From the NCBI GenBank assembly GCA_963575745.1, contig CAUYUJ010016068.1, positions 207,500 to 271,499 on the forward strand: DNA of 64,000 nucleotides, written 5' to 3'. Both the position numbers and the translations under genes were made by a program. The notes beneath the pieces are model-generated. The model did no database searches. It was not told where the DNA came from and was given only the letters and a program-made list of their open reading frames with translations. Each line of letters starts with the position of its first letter. Positions within the stretch are counted from its first letter, which is position 1. Below, one piece after another: positions 41,183 through 53,179 of this stretch. This stretch comes from Prorocentrum cordatum. Lineage: Eukaryota; Sar; Dinophyceae; Prorocentrales; Prorocentraceae.

Positions 41183-42330
41183 GGTGGCGCGGACGCATGT
41201 GGACACACCCACTGGGGCCTTCGGTGTAGCTCCCTATGGGGCCACGGAACGTGTCAGAGGTGCCCACATGGGTGGCGCGGACGCATGTGGACACCGCCAC
41301 TGAGGCCTTCGGTGGAGCTCCCCATGGGGCCACGAGACGTGTGAGGGGTTTGCCGAAATAGGTGGCGAGGACGCATGTGGACACGCCCTTCTGGGGCCTT
41401 CGGTGGAACTCCCTATGGGGCCACGGAACGTCAGAGGTGTGCCGATGTCGGTGGCGCGGCCGCACGTGGACACCGCCACTGAGGCCTTCGGTGGAGCTCC
41501 CAATGGGGCCACAGAACGTGTGAGGGGTGTGCCGAAATAGGTGGCGAGGACGCATGTGGACACACCCACTGGGGCCTTCGGTGGAGCTCCCTATGGGGCC
41601 ACGAAACGTGTCAGAGGTGTGCCCACATGGGTGGCACGGACGCATGTGGGCACCGCCACTGAGGCCTTCGGTGGAGCTCCATATGGGGCCACGAGACGTG
41701 TGGGGGGGTTGCCGAAATAGGTGGCGAGAACGCATGTGGACACACCCACTGGGGCGTTCGGTGGAGCTCCATATGGGGCCACGAAACGTGTCAGAGGTGT
41801 GCCGACATGGGTGGCGCGGACGCATGTGGACACAACCACTGAGGCCTTCGGTGAAGCTCCCAATGGGATCACAGAACGTGTCAGAGGTGTGCCCACATGG
41901 GTGGCCCGGACGCATGTGGACACCGCCACTGAAGCCTTCGGTGGAGCTCCCTATGGGACCACGGAACACGTCAAGGGTGTGCCAACATGGGTGGCGCGGG
42001 CGCATGTGGGCACCGCCACTGGGGCCTTCGGTGGAGCTCCCAATGGGCCACGGAACGTGTGAGGGGTTTGCCGAAATAGGTGGCGAGGACGAATGTGGAC
42101 ACACCCACTGGGGCCTTCGGTGGAGCTCCCTATGGGGCCACGGAACACGCCAAGGGTGTGCCGACATGGGTGGCGCGGACGCACGTGGACACCGCCACTG
42201 GGGCCTTCGGTGGAACTCCCTACGGGACCAAGAAACGTGTGAAGGGTGTGCCCACATGGGTGGCGCGGACGCATGTGGACACCGCCACTGGGGCCTTCGG
42301 GCCACGAAACGTGTGAGGGGTGTGCCGAAG
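41183..42330. repeat. 90-bp satellite, 13 copies
   Basis: GGTGGCGCGGACGCATGTGG, CACCGCCACTGGGGCCTTCG, GTGGAGCTCCCTATGGGGCC, ACGAAACGTGTGAGGGGTGT. Copies start at 41183, 41271, 41361, 41450, 41540, 41630, 41720, 41810, 41900, 41990, 42079, 42169 and 42259. The 90-bp period keeps frames open, giving repetitive MWTPPLGPSVELPMGPRN-type frames on both strands. The alternation of CCGAAATAGG with CCNACATGGG units suggests a two-monomer higher-order repeat. Confidence 0.95.
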
Positions 42331-42354
42331 CTGATGGCGAACATGGTGTTGATA

Positions 42355-42468
42355 ACGGCGATAATGACGACGAGGACGATGATGATGACGATGCTGCTGA
42401 TGATGGTGATGATGACGACGACGATGGTGACGACGACGATGGTAACGACGACGATGAAAATGATGAAA

Positions 42469-42531
<63 letters not shown>

Positions 42532-42596
42532 GTGCTGAAGATGCTGAGCAAAACCATGATGATGATGATGAAAATGAAGATGAAGATGATGATGGC

Positions 42597-42633
<37 letters not shown>

Positions 42634-42637
42634 CTGC

Positions 42638-42685
<48 letters not shown>

Positions 42686-42700
42686 CACTGGTGATGACGA
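42355..42700. repeat. GAT/GAC triplet array
   Basis: Pure GAT blocks (about 42470-42530, 42600-42690) with GAC and GAA variation. Poly-Asp, poly-Met and poly-Ser/Ile readings result. Confidence 0.95.
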
Positions 42701-42784
42701 TGATGATGGTGGGAGGAGGGAGGAGGGGGAGGAACAAATGAACGCGGGGCGCTGTCTCGTCAAAACGAAGGCCCAACACCACAA

Positions 42785-43045
42785 TATGGTCGGAGTAATC
42801 TCAAAAAGAAAAAGAAAGGGGAAAAAACGGGTTCCTGGTTATGGCATTGGTTTCCCTGTCTTGTTCCTCCTCCCCCTGCTCCTCCTTCCGCGTCTTCGCC
42901 CTTCTCCCAGCGCCTGTGCCCTTCGCCCTCGGACGTTGTGCCACGGGCCACGCGAAGGGAAAATATCAGTGCACGGCAGCGGATGGTTCGACCCGTGGGA
43001 AACCTGCGCGCGCGCGAAAGAGACTACGGCGGGTTCGTGTCGTGC
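42785..43045. other. Unassigned spacer
   Basis: No gene or repeat recognised. Confidence 0.3.
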
Positions 43046-43185
43046 CGACCCCAGCGTTGGTTTTTGACACCGCAGGGATCGTTCAACCTTGAACGATCGG
43101 CCGTCTCCGCAACGTCCAATCGTTCAACATCGATCGATTCTGGGCCGCCGGCGGCGTTCAACCTTGAACGCCCGCGCTGGGGTCG
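43046..43185. repeat. Nested palindrome cluster (possible cruciform)
   Basis: Outer arms CGACCCCAGCG (43046-43056) and CGCTGGGGTCG (43175-43185) enclose two perfect hairpins: GATCGTTCAA-CC-TTGAACGATC (43077-43098) and GGCGTTCAA-CC-TTGAACGCC (43153-43172). All arms are exact. No coding association. Confidence 0.85.
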
Positions 43186-44585
43186 CCGCTGGTCGACACG
43201 ACGCAAACCTACCGTATTCTGGTACATATTCGGGGGACCGTGTCTGTCCCGTCGCGCCGCTATCCGCGTCGAACCCTAATCGAGTCCATGCCGAAAGCGT
43301 CGAATCCACGTCAAATTCATGTCGTACCAAGGCCGGTTCCGCGCCAGGTCCGCGTCTATCACGCGTCGAATGCCGGAAAAGACAGCAATTTACATGACAG
43401 GCGCGGTTCCTGGATGATGCAACGTAAAGACTGTGCCTCCTTCAAGAGCGTGCGCTTGAGCACGGATGAGCGCGAGAAAAGCAAGGCGCCAACGGACATA
43501 CCACGGCGGTCATACAGATCGAACGCTTGACGCTCGCAGGTAAGCGATGCCGTGGCCCAGAGCACACCATAAGCATGCACCCTTTCCCATGCTGACTACA
43601 CCTTCTCCCCGCACTTCACCACCATCGGCTACGATGCACTGCGTCTGCGCAAGTTGGCAATGGTCGTCTGCGGGACCCCATGTTCGAGCGGGTGTAGGGG
43701 CTGCCCATCGTCCGTTGCCTCGGGAGAATTCTATGGCAGACCACGTAAGCCACGGAAGGGCAGCTATACTTGGCATGGTTCAAACGGATGCTGAAGACTT
43801 GTGCACGATGTCGAAACCCCACAAACTGCCCAACGTCGACAGCGGCCGCTGTTGGGCCAACGATCGCCGGCCTTACATGGACAACGCGAGCGGTAACACC
43901 GACAGCGGGTTCCGTCTTCAAAATGAGAAATGACCGCTGTTGGTTTGAACTCCAATTTTCCCGTGCCCGATCGTCCCGATGACTGGGGACAGCGAGGCTG
44001 CGGGCGAAGGCAATGGCGGGCTCAAGAAAAACCCGGGCGCGTCGAACAAGAATGCACGGAGCGCGCGCCATCGTCCCCATCAGCGCACGGCGCAGGTAAC
44101 GGAGGCTACCCCCGGCAGTGGTGTTGCGGGGTGGCGCGTGCGCGATGCCGTCGTGGCGTCACCCCGCGGAGGGCCGAATCCTCGGCCACGGATGCCCCCC
44201 CCCCGACCCGAATCCACGGAACGGCCCGAAAACCACGGCCCCCGCTGGGGGGGGGGGGGGCCCAAATGGCATTGTCCGAGGGAGCTGGCGCGCTGGATGT
44301 CGAAGCTGGCGGGGCAATGCGGGGGAGGGGTGGGGCGCTCACGACGAATCCCGCACGAGGGGCAGCAGAAGGCGAAGGACGACGAGGGAAATCCAGGATT
44401 GCCGTCATCTCGTAAGGATAGAAAGGGTGAGTTCAGGCACCAGCTTTGGGGCGCAAGCGCCTCGAAATCCGATCGAGATATCTTCGTCGGGTTCTGGAGG
44501 CCGGTAGCGTGCAGGGTTTGCCCAAGCCCCTGAGCTGGGCCTGACCGAAGGACGACGAGGGGGACGGAGGGAAGGAAAGAGAGAA
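43186..44585. other. Unassigned region with distant family B remnant
   Basis: Around 43836-43960 the palindrome GACAGCGGCCGCTGTTGGGC, a spaced GGCCTTACATGGAC and GACCGCTGTTGGTTTGAA recall the family B core, but the termini are absent. No gene recognised. Confidence 0.35.
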
Positions 44586-44596
44586 ACTGAGAGAGC

Positions 44597-44629
<33 letters not shown>

Positions 44630-45110
44630 CGCAACAGTTCGGGCGGAGGTGTCCGTCCAGGCGCGCGGGGTTACACGCGCCCTTCGCGACCACCTCTCGT
44701 GGCGGGACGGGCGAAGCACGGAGACGGAGACCGAGGCATAAAGAGATCGAGACGGAGAAAGCAACCGCGGTGTACCGTGGAGCAGCGCCAAGAGAGGCAG
44801 ATGGAGAAGAGATGCGACGAAGGTACGGGGGAACGAACAAGAAAGAGAGAGAGAGAGGGAGTGTAAGAGAGAGAGAGAGAGAGAACGGGTGGGGAGGGCC
44901 AGAGAGGGAGGAAGAGCGCCAAGAGAGGCAGATGGAGAAGAGATGCGACGAAGGTACGAGGGAACGAACCATAGAGAGAGAGAGGGAGTGTAAGAGAGAG
45001 AGAGAGAGAGCGGGTGGGGAAAGCCAGAGATGGAGGAAGAGCGACAGAGCGAGAGAGAGAGAGGGAGAAGGAGAGAGAGAGGGGGAGGCCGTGAATCAAT
45101 CCGAGAGAGA
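44585..45110. repeat. AG dinucleotide-rich block with a 130-bp duplication
   Basis: AGAGAG runs throughout. A unit beginning AGCGCCAAGAGAGGCAGATG (44784) repeats at 44914. Both copies continue GAAGAGATGCGACGAAGGTA, GGGAGTGTAAGAG and CGGGTGGGGA. Confidence 0.9.
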
Positions 45111-45254
45111 CAAGAAGAAAATAATTCCCTACCTAGGCTCGGCTTAGAAAGGTTCTTACCGTGTTGGCTTAAAGGGCCGGGCAGTGTTCCACGCCCCCGG
45201 CGGTTCCCCCAGGCTCCGCCCCGCGGTTCCCCCAGTTACGTCCCCTTAGCGTGG

Positions 45255-45780
45255 CGTTGCTAATCTCATCTTAGCTTAGCTTCTGTCATCTTAGCTTAGC
45301 TTAGCTTCATCTTAGCTCAGGTTTTGTCTTAGCTTAGTTTACCTTCATCTTAGCTTCGCTGAGCTTTAGCATAGCAGAGCACATCATAGCATAGCGTAGT
45401 ATAGTAATTCCCTACCTAGGCTCTGCCTAGTGTATTAGCTTAGCTTAGCTTAGCTTAGCTTAGCATAGCGCAGCGCTGCATTAGCATAGCATAGCATAGC
45501 ATAACATAGCCGATCATAGCATAACATAGCATAGCATGGCATAACATAGCGCAGCACAACACAGCATATCATATCACAACATAGCATAGCGCAGCATAAC
45601 ATAGCATAGCATGACATCTCATAGCTTAGCATAGCACAGCGCAGCATGACATAACATATCTTAGCATATCATAGCATAACATATCATATCATATCGCATA
45701 ACATAGCATAGTATAGCATATCATAGCAAAGCAAACCATAGCGCAGCATAGCATGGCATGGCATAACAAAGCATAGCAAC
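45255..45780. repeat. Pentameric TTAGC/ATAGC repeat
   Basis: TTAGC units (45265-45465) change to ATAGC/ATAAC units (45470-45780). ATTCCCTACCTAGGCTC occurs just before (about 45123) and again inside (about 45407). Non-coding. Confidence 0.9.
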
Positions 45781-46200
45781 TAATGCTGCTTTCCTAGGGG
45801 CTCCAACTTCTAGGTAGGGTCGCACTAGGGAAAGTTGCTAAATACAACGAGACGGAGGTGGAGGGAGAGACGGAGAGAGAGAGAGAGAGAGCTAGACAGA
45901 GATGGCGAGACACACGCCCACATACCGATATATACACATATCTACATATACATACAACTGCCTACATATACATACACATGTGCCCATACAAAGAGAGCGA
46001 CAGCTAGACAGAGAGAAATAGAGAGAGGGAGATAACACACAATGAGAGACAGGGAGGAGGGAGAGAGACACTGCGATCACCAACGCAAATGTGAAGAGTA
46101 GAGCAAAAGAAGGGACGAGGGCCGGGATACGCAACACATGTGAGTCGCAGATAACTCCCACAGACATGGGATGTGGAGTCGCAGATAACTCCTACGGGCA
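45781..46200. other. Unassigned spacer with AG and TACA microsatellites
   Basis: AG run at 45868-45890; ATACATA-type repeats at 45925-45985. Confidence 0.5.
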
Positions 46201-46214
46201 TGATCCTTCCATCA

Positions 46215-46380
46215 TCATGCTCATGGCTGCGATCGTCAGCATCACCATCATCACCAACATCAGCAACACCACCACCACCATCATCATCTCCAGCAGCAAT
46301 ACCATCACCATCACCATCACCATCATCACCACCACCACCATCACCAGCAGCAATATCATCACCATTATCAGCAATAGCAG
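46215..46380. repeat. CAC/ATC triplet-rich tract
   Basis: Imperfect ATCACC/CACCAC repeats that read as Thr/Ile/Ser or Ser/Pro runs. Confidence 0.8.
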
Positions 46381-46383
46381 CGG

Positions 46384-46770
46384 GGCTCTCGGCGATACTC
46401 GGGGGACCTGAGGATCTGGCGGCCGCGGTATGCAGAGGGGCGTGGAACGGAACTCTCGGGGATACTCGGGTGACCTGGGGAACTGGCGGCCGCGGTATGC
46501 AGAGGGGCGCGAGGCGGGATTCTCGGGGATACTCAGAAGCCTGGGGATCTGGAAGCCGCTGTATGCAGAGGGGCGCGAGGCGGGACTGTCGGGGATACTC
46601 AGAAGCCTGGGGCCCTGGCAGCCGCGGTATGCAGAGGGGCGCGAGGCGGGACTCTCGGGGATACTCGGTGGGGATCTGGCGGCCGCGGTATGCAAAAAGG
46701 CGCCAAACAGGACTCTCGGGGATACTCGGGAACTTTGGGATCTGGCGGCCGCGGCATGCAAGGTGGGCGA
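46384..46770. repeat. 66-bp minisatellite, six copies
   Basis: Units CTGGCGGCCGCGGTATGCAG, AGGGGCGCGAGGCGGGACTC, TCGGGGATACTCGG. TATGCA marks lie at 46429, 46496, 46562, 46629, 46689 and 46755. The period of about 66 keeps several frames open. Confidence 0.9.
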
Positions 46771-47477
46771 GTCGGGAGGTCCGTTCATAAAATCTAACGG
46801 CCCCAATCAGCCGGGTGGGGAAACATATTCTTTGCGCGGGTTCCCAAACAAACAAAACAACGACCGACAAGAACCCAAAGACCGTCTAAGTTCAGAGACC
46901 GCTGATTAATTCGTTGGGGAACCCTCACAATGATGAATTATAGTTTTGGTGTGTTTCAACGCTGTTCCAATTATGTGCTGATTTCCTGCCCAGCGAGCCA
47001 CAGACCGACTAGGTTCTGGAAGCGATGTGTCTGTCTTGTGAGAACCTCGACGAGGATCCATTCATGACCCTCCGTTGCTGGGTTCTCGTTCTGAACATCG
47101 CGCTGTTGTCGCCACTCCTCTCTTCCCCCTCCCCCTTCCCTCCTGCATTCTTCCCCACCCTCCCCTGGTCGGGTTCCCGTTGCGACTACAGCACGGTGGT
47201 TTGCAACTACAGCACGGTGGTCTGCAACCTAACCCAACCCGTCTTCTACTCCCCCTCCTCCTCCTCCTCCTCCTCCTCCTTATCCTCCTCCTCTTGCTCG
47301 TCTTCCGCCTCTTCCCCCTCCTGCTCCACCGCCTCATAATCCTACTCCTCCTATTCCCCCTCCTCCAAACTACTTTTCTCTCCCCTGGTGACGTCCGGGA
47401 AATATCCCCCCCTCCGCGCACTGGTTTTTTACACACAGGATTGCCAGGAACCGGGTTTTCGCTTGGGATTGTTTTCC
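46771..47477. other. Unassigned region with short repeats
   Basis: A 22-bp tandem pair (ACTACAGCACGGTGG) lies at 47188-47228 and a CTC tract at 47253-47300. No gene recognised. Confidence 0.4.
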
Positions 47478-47625
47478 AAATTCTACTCTCGCTGAAACGC
47501 TGGTCTCATTTTTCGGGCTACCGCTCGTTCCGAATCGTGCTCCTGCTGCAACGCTGGCCTCATCTCCGCGCTTCCGCTCGTTCAGAATCGTACTCCCGCT
47601 GCAGCGTTGACGTCATTATTTTCAG
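47478..47625. repeat. Tandem repeat of about 58-60 bp, 2.5 copies
   Basis: Repeats of TACCGCTCGTTCNGAATCGT, NCTCCTGCTGCAACGCTGG, CCTCATYTYCGCGCT. Confidence 0.7.
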
Positions 47626-47979
47626 CAACATGCCACGGCATGGTGTTCGGTCCTTTCAAATCGGGCCCACAAATCTAGAAAATGACCCTCCGAAACAAAC
47701 ATCGGAAGTGATTACACATTCGGTGTTGGTTCGTTGATTTTTGGGGCCGCGTGACCCCCCCGAAAAAAAATGGAGCGTCGCCACGCCATGATATGTCAGG
47801 CTGCGCGTTGGTCTTCAACACCATGCTATGCGAAGTCCTGCTACGACGTCCGATTGTGCGAATAAAGAAAAGATCTACGCCATGGTAAGGGATGGGATGG
47901 AGGGGTAGGACGTCAGATATGACGTGAGCGCACCTGGCTTGTCTGTCTTTTTCTCCTCCTCCTCCTCCTCCTTTCGGGA

Positions 47980-48400
47980 GCTGCGAAATGCGAAACCGTC
48001 ACCACGTTCGTGGGTTCTTGGGAGGTCCGGCGGATGCCGTTGGGATCTCGCGGTTCCCTGGGGGGCTACGAAATTCGAAACTGTCAATACTGTCGTAAGC
48101 TCCTGGGCGGTCCAGCGGCGTGGGGTTACACGCGGGTCCAGCGGAAGCTGTCGCCACTGTTGTGGGCCCCTGGGGTCAAGCGGGGTGGAGTTACACGCTG
48201 GAAAAAAACGAGACTTCGCGGTTCTCTGTTGAATGACGACTTATGCGAATCAGAAATAGGTTTGCCCCTGTCGGCTGCGAACTGCGGAACTATCGACACG
48301 TTCGTGGGATCCTGGGGGTCCAGCTGAATGACGCTTTACGCAAACAGAATGAGACCTCGCCGCCCCTCAGGGGCCGCGACCTGTGAAACTTTCGCAGCTC
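47980..48400. repeat. Degenerate repeat of about 85-90 bp
   Basis: Loosely repeated GCTGCGAAATNCGAAACTGTC, ACGTTCGTGGGNTCCTGGGG, GGTCCAGCGG. Non-coding. Confidence 0.55.
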
Positions 48401-48904
48401 GCAGATCGCAGCGCGATGGGGCGACGCGCAGCGCACGGCGCCGTCTGGTGTCCATGCCGCATCCTCTCGTCAACTGCCTCTTGACGGTAAGACACTCGCA
48501 CACTTGCTGCACTCAGCGCAGGGCGCTGTTCTGGAATAGCGCGCATGGCGCTGTTCTGCACTGCAATCGTAGCGCGCGGTGACGCCAGTTCCGTTCATCA
48601 TTTGTCCAGTTCTCCCTTCTCCGTGTTTTTCTGCACGAGTCGTTCTGCTTATTTCATCTGCTCGTTGCCGCTTCCTGCCAATTCTGTGGATCGCAAGGTT
48701 GATGCCGCGATTGGGGAACATTATACTGTGGCCCTGGCGTTCTTTTGCGAATATTTCAAAAGTGCGGCGCGTCTTCAAATTATATGTTTGTACTGTAAAG
48801 TCCTATGTACAATCACCTCATGCAAGGTTCGGGTGCGCCCCGGGGTAATATGATTTGCTTGGTCTGTGCGATACCCCATGGCTTCAGGGTTCCTACGGGT
48901 ACTT
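48401..48904. other. Unassigned spacer
   Basis: No gene or repeat recognised. Confidence 0.3.
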
Positions 48905-48953
48905 TTCACGACGACGACGACGACGACGACGACGACTACTACTACTACTGCGA

Positions 48954-49029
<76 letters not shown>

Positions 49030-49141
49030 GACTACTACTACGACTACTACTACGACTACTACTACTACTACTACACTACTACTACTACTACTACTACTAC
49101 TACGACTACTACTACTACTACGACTACTACTACTACTACTA

Positions 49142-49173
<32 letters not shown>

Positions 49174-49242
49174 ACGACTACGACTACGACTACGACTACG
49201 ACTACGACTACGACTACGACTACGACTACGACTACGACTACG

Positions 49243-49280
<38 letters not shown>

Positions 49281-49312
49281 GACTACCACTACTACTACTG
49301 CCACCACCACCA
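48905..49312. repeat. CTA/CGA triplet array
   Basis: GAC repeats (48908-48935), then CTA (48938-49150), then alternating CTACGA (49150-49235), then CTA again. Poly-Thr, poly-Tyr, poly-Leu and poly-Val readings are artefacts. Confidence 0.95.
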
Positions 49313-49534
49313 TCACTACCTCTTCAACTGTCGATGGTGAACATAAAAACGCGCATGTCATGAAAATTGCCTCGCGCCTGCGCGTATCACCATGCTGACC
49401 TCTGCGCCTGCGTCTGTCATGGAACTCTTGAGCTTCAAGCACGGAGGCGGCAGTGCGCCAATGTGGGCGGCATGAGCGGCGCGGGCCGCGAGGCAACACC
49501 TGCTGCAGTCGAGCTGGTGTGGGCCAAAATGTCA

Positions 49535-50325
49535 ACAATTCTGGCTGGCACGCCTGCCACGCTTTCCGACCGTGACACGCATAGAGACCGCGGTGAGGGG
49601 CCACCCTCTGCGCACCCCCTCGGGTGTCGAGAAACTGCCAGGCCTGCCACGCCTTCCGACAGTGGCACACATAACAATCACGATGAGGGACCCCCCCCAC
49701 CCTGCGCTCCCCCTGTGGCGAGTTCCATCCCTGGCACGCATGAGGACCGCGGTGAGGGGCCAACCCTGCGAACCCCCTCTGGTGTTGAGTGCGTGCCGCG
49801 CCTGTCACGCCTCCCGACCCTTGCACGCATAAGGACCGCGGTGAGGGACCACCCCTGCGAACCCCCTATGGTGTCGAGTATGTCCACGCCTGCCACACTT
49901 TCCGACCCTGGTACGCATGGAGAACGCAGTGAGAAACCACCCCCCGCGCACCCCATGTGGTGCCGAGACAGTGCCACCCCTCCCACTCCTTCCGTTCCTG
50001 GTGCACATTAAAAAAAAAAAACGCGGGGGGAACCACCCTCTGTGAACCCCCTCTGGTGTCGAGAAAATACCACGCCTTCAATGCGTTCCTAACCTGGCAC
50101 GCATAAAAAAACAGCGGTGAGAGACCACCCCCTACGCACCCCCTTCTAATGTCGAGAACCTGCCACGACTCCCACGTTTTCCGACCCTGGCACGCATAGA
50201 GGCCGCGGTGAGGGACCATCCCCTGCGCACCCCCTGTAGTGTCGAGAGGTTGCCACACCTGCCAAGCCTTCCGACCATGGCACTCATAGAGGCCGCGGTG
50301 CGGGACCACGTGCGCATGTCTGGCG
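49535..50325. repeat. Minisatellite of about 85-90 bp, nine copies
   Basis: Units read CTGCCACGCCTTCCGACC, CTGGCACGCATAGAGACCGC, GGTGAGGGACCACCCCCTGC, GCACCCCCTCTGGTGTCGAG. Diverged by substitutions and small indels. Repeated ORF pairs on both strands reflect this. Confidence 0.9.
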
Positions 50326-51490
50326 CGGGTGCGGCGCGGGTGGGAAGAAGGCCAGAACCTCACTTAGCATGTGGGGAAAAAGGGAAATTAGCAAACCCCT
50401 CTCCGAAAGGGAGCAAGGTGGAAACTGGAAGAATAGATGCCGCAAACCACCTTAGCCAAGAGGGCTGGTGGAATTGCTCCCCGTCTAAGTTTCCTTCTCA
50501 TCGTCTTCCTCCTCCTCCCCAATTCTCACTTCAACCCTCCGCCTATCCTCCTCCCACTTCTACCCTGGGCTCCCCCGTGCATGTATCTCCCGTGGCCAAG
50601 TCCAAGGAGCCCACCCACCCATGTTGAGACAGGGGTAATGGCAAAACAGAGGAACAAACAAGGGAGGCGCGAATGAAAGCTCTACCTATCGCCCGTCTCC
50701 GACTCCGCGTCTACTCCATCCCTGGTGAACAATTGTCCCTCCTTGTTGCATGCCTGTCGCTACTGCATCATGCTGACTCGAAGCGGAAACAAGTCGCCCG
50801 TTAACGTGCCACTTCATGCCGCCCAAGAAATTTGGAGACCTCAAAGGCACAGGCACAGACAAATGCGGTGGATAGAGAGAGAGAGAGTGGTACAGAGAGG
50901 CAGGCCCAGAGGGGAAATCATCGAAACCAATAGATCAAACGCCGCCGACAACAAATGCGGACGCCTCCGGATGGGTCGACAATGCAGGAAGCAGGCCACA
51001 TGTATGCGCAGAGATAGAGACCACCTGCGGGAAGTTGCGCACGGCTTGTTCCCCGAATCACATATTGCGTAGATGGACCGCTCCCGCATTTCGGCTGCCA
51101 GATCCAGAACGCAAGAGCAAGGAAAAGCGGAGTAGGACATGCGCCTGGCCAAGGAGGCGGAAGGGAGAGAGGATGAATCAGGTGGAGCAAGGGGGTCGAA
51201 GGAAGAGGGGGAATGAGACAGGAGGAAGAGTGATCGAGGAAGGACGCTGGGAGGAGAAACACATACGGAAATATGAGAACGGACGAAACATGAGAAAAAA
51301 GAAATGAGTAAGGAGTAAGGAGACAGGATAACTTAGGAAAGATCAGCGCCTCTGGCAAAGCATCGCTTCTGTGAGATTGACCGCTCCCAGACCTCTCGAC
51401 CTTGTAAGGAGGGAGGGGGAAGTGAAGGAGGAACAAACCATGTAAGTTGTTGCAGTGGAGGTTTAAACTATGCGGCGTCAGTTAAGCGAT
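50326..51490. other. Unassigned region
   Basis: No gene recognised. AG-rich from 51120 to 51310. Confidence 0.3.
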
Positions 51491-51690
51491 GTGAAATACG
51501 GTGTGCGAGCTATGCTATGTGAGCTACATTGTGTGAGCTATGTGGTGTGCGATACGTGAGGTGAGCCATGTCGTGAGAGCTGTGCGCGGCAAGCTGTGCT
51601 GTTCACTATTGATGTGGAACCTATGCGGCCTGAGCTGTGTGGTGAGAGCTATGCGGTGCAAGCTGTGCTGTTCACTGTGCTGACACGAGC
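51490..51690. repeat. Degenerate GTGAGCTATGYGGTG repeat
   Basis: Short imperfect units of GTGAGCTATGTGGTG/GCGAGCTGTGCTG. Confidence 0.65.
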
Positions 51691-51696
51691 GCCCGC

Positions 51697-51892
51697 TCGG
51701 GACCGGCCAAGAGGGGGGTGTCCAAGAGGGGGGGGTGCAAATCATGACCGGCGGCACGTGCGCGGCCCAGCGGGGGGGCCAGGGACGTAATAAAAAATAA
51801 GACGAGACGCCGCGAAATCCGGGGAGATATCATGGCCTACGCCATGATATCCACCCCCCCCTAGTCATCACCCCCCTCTCTTCCGCCCCCGA
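51697..51892. mobile_element. Family E MITE, copy 2, with CCCGC target duplication
   Basis: Ends TCGGGACCGG and CCGCCCCCGA, internal foldback ATATCATGGC...GCCATGATAT, 196 bp. CCCGC flanks both ends (51692-51696, 51893-51897). It closely matches the copy at 5.4 kb, so movement was relatively recent. Confidence 0.9.
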
Positions 51893-52255
51893 CCCGCGCG
51901 GCGCCCACGACGGGCACCGGGCCGAACCCTCGGCGCAGCCGCCCCCATGGCACGGCGCGCCCCCCCCCCCCCCCCCAGCGGGGGGCCCACACGAGCGCCC
52001 GCGCGGCGCCCACAACGGGCACCGGGCCGAACCCTCGGCGCAGCCGCCCCCCCGCCCACGGCGCGCCCACGAGGCGCCCACCGAGGCGCCCGCGGGCAAG
52101 CGCCCCGGGCGACGCCCCGGCGGGCGCCCCCCGCCCCCCCATGCGCGGGGCGGGCGCCCGCGGGGCGCCACGAGGCGCGGGCACGAGGCGAGTCCCCGGC
52201 GTAGCCCCCCCCCCAGCGGGGGGGCGCCCACGAGCGCCCACGAGGCGCCCACGGG
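51893..52255. repeat. GC-rich duplicated segment
   Basis: GCGCGGCGCCCACGACGGGC, ACCGGGCCGAACCCTCGG, CGCAGCCGCCCCC occurs at about 51896 and 51999, and GCCCACGAGGCGCCCAC recurs to 52255. Long open frames on both strands are GC-driven. Confidence 0.7.
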
Positions 52256-52385
52256 GCATCGCTCGGACGTCCACTCCCCGTGTTTTTTTTTTTTGTCGGC
52301 TTCGTGTTTTGTTCGCCAGATGATCAAGGGTGCTCCTCGATGGTCCTCGCCGAGGGAACAATGCACACGTCCGAGCGATGCCAAG
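52256..52385. mobile_element. Family A MITE with 8-bp flanking repeat
   Basis: GCATCGCTCGGACGTCCACT to ACACGTCCGAGCGATGCCAAG, 130 bp, with a T-run and GCTCCTCGATGGTCCTCGCC inside. CCCACGGG occurs directly at both sides (52248-52255, 52386-52393), which would be an 8-bp target duplication. Confidence 0.85.
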
Positions 52386-53179
52386 CCCACGGGCGGGCAC
52401 CGCACCAGGCGAATCTGCGGCTCCCCGCCCCGCCCCCCCCACGGGCGGCGGCCGCGGGGCGCCCGTCCGGCGGGCATCCGGCGGACCCCCCCGGCGTGCC
52501 CGTCCAATTCCTTGAGCAGGCAGGCGATGTTCTGGGAACACATATAAGACACCCTGGGTGCCAGCGCTGCTTCAGGAAAGCATATGCCACAGACTTGTCG
52601 CTACTCCTCCGAGTGTTACGTGCTCGCCAGTATTCTGCACGATCCCCCATTTTATCTTGCAAGCAGTAGTATGCAAGCCAATCCTGGTTTCGATGCCCCT
52701 TTCACCCCTATGAGATGGCACGATGAGTGCGTAAAGTGTAAATGTGTGTGTGCGTATATGTGTGAGTGCGCATACGTGTGAGTGAGTCTGAGTGCGACAG
52801 AGCCTGAGCGAGAGCGATCGGACATGTGAGCCACTTAATATGATGCAAATTGAAGAAGGCGGGAGTGAGGGTGAGGCGGAAGCATCCCATGAATATATAT
52901 ATATATATAACACGGGGAATGACTACCTTCGACCTTCAGAATTCGAACTTCGATCCCGGACAAGGAAGGACTAAGAGGCAACTGAAGCCCGATGGAGGGG
53001 CCACTGAGCCAGGTAAGCCCAGATACAGCCCAGGATCCGGCCAGATTGTGTAGACCGGATGGCTCGGGAATGGCCGGGATTGCACCACCGCTCGGCCAGA
53101 TTAGGCCATCTTGCGACCACTGATATACCAGCGCCGATGCTGAATGGAACCGCCCAGGAGTTGCACCTTAGGGTCGGGG
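52386..53179. other. Unassigned spacer with GT and AT microsatellites
   Basis: GTGTGYGTATATGTGTGAG around 52735-52785 and (AT) at 52892-52908. No gene recognised. Confidence 0.4.

Larger units (their letters stand above)
40440..42784. mobile_element. Composite satellite element I, copy 1
   Basis: Left arm 40448-40560 (GAAGGACCCAACCATATGCA, ATATCTTCTTCGATGG), then a spacer, the 90-bp satellite, a GAT array and a right arm (42753-42784, TCAAAACGAAGGCCCAACAC). The same arms border the 99-bp satellite at 58.9-60.2 kb. I infer one family with conserved ends and a rapidly changing interior. No coding domain. Confidence 0.6.

Noticed and set aside
41115-42782. 555-codon minus-strand and 404-codon plus-strand frames
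   Set aside because: The 90-bp satellite has a period divisible by three, so any stop-free phase stays open; the rest is the GAT array.
49535-50325. CRISPR-like array
   Set aside because: Repeat units are contiguous without unique spacers, and are diverged; this is a minisatellite. The same reasoning excludes the 41, 46 and 59 kb arrays.
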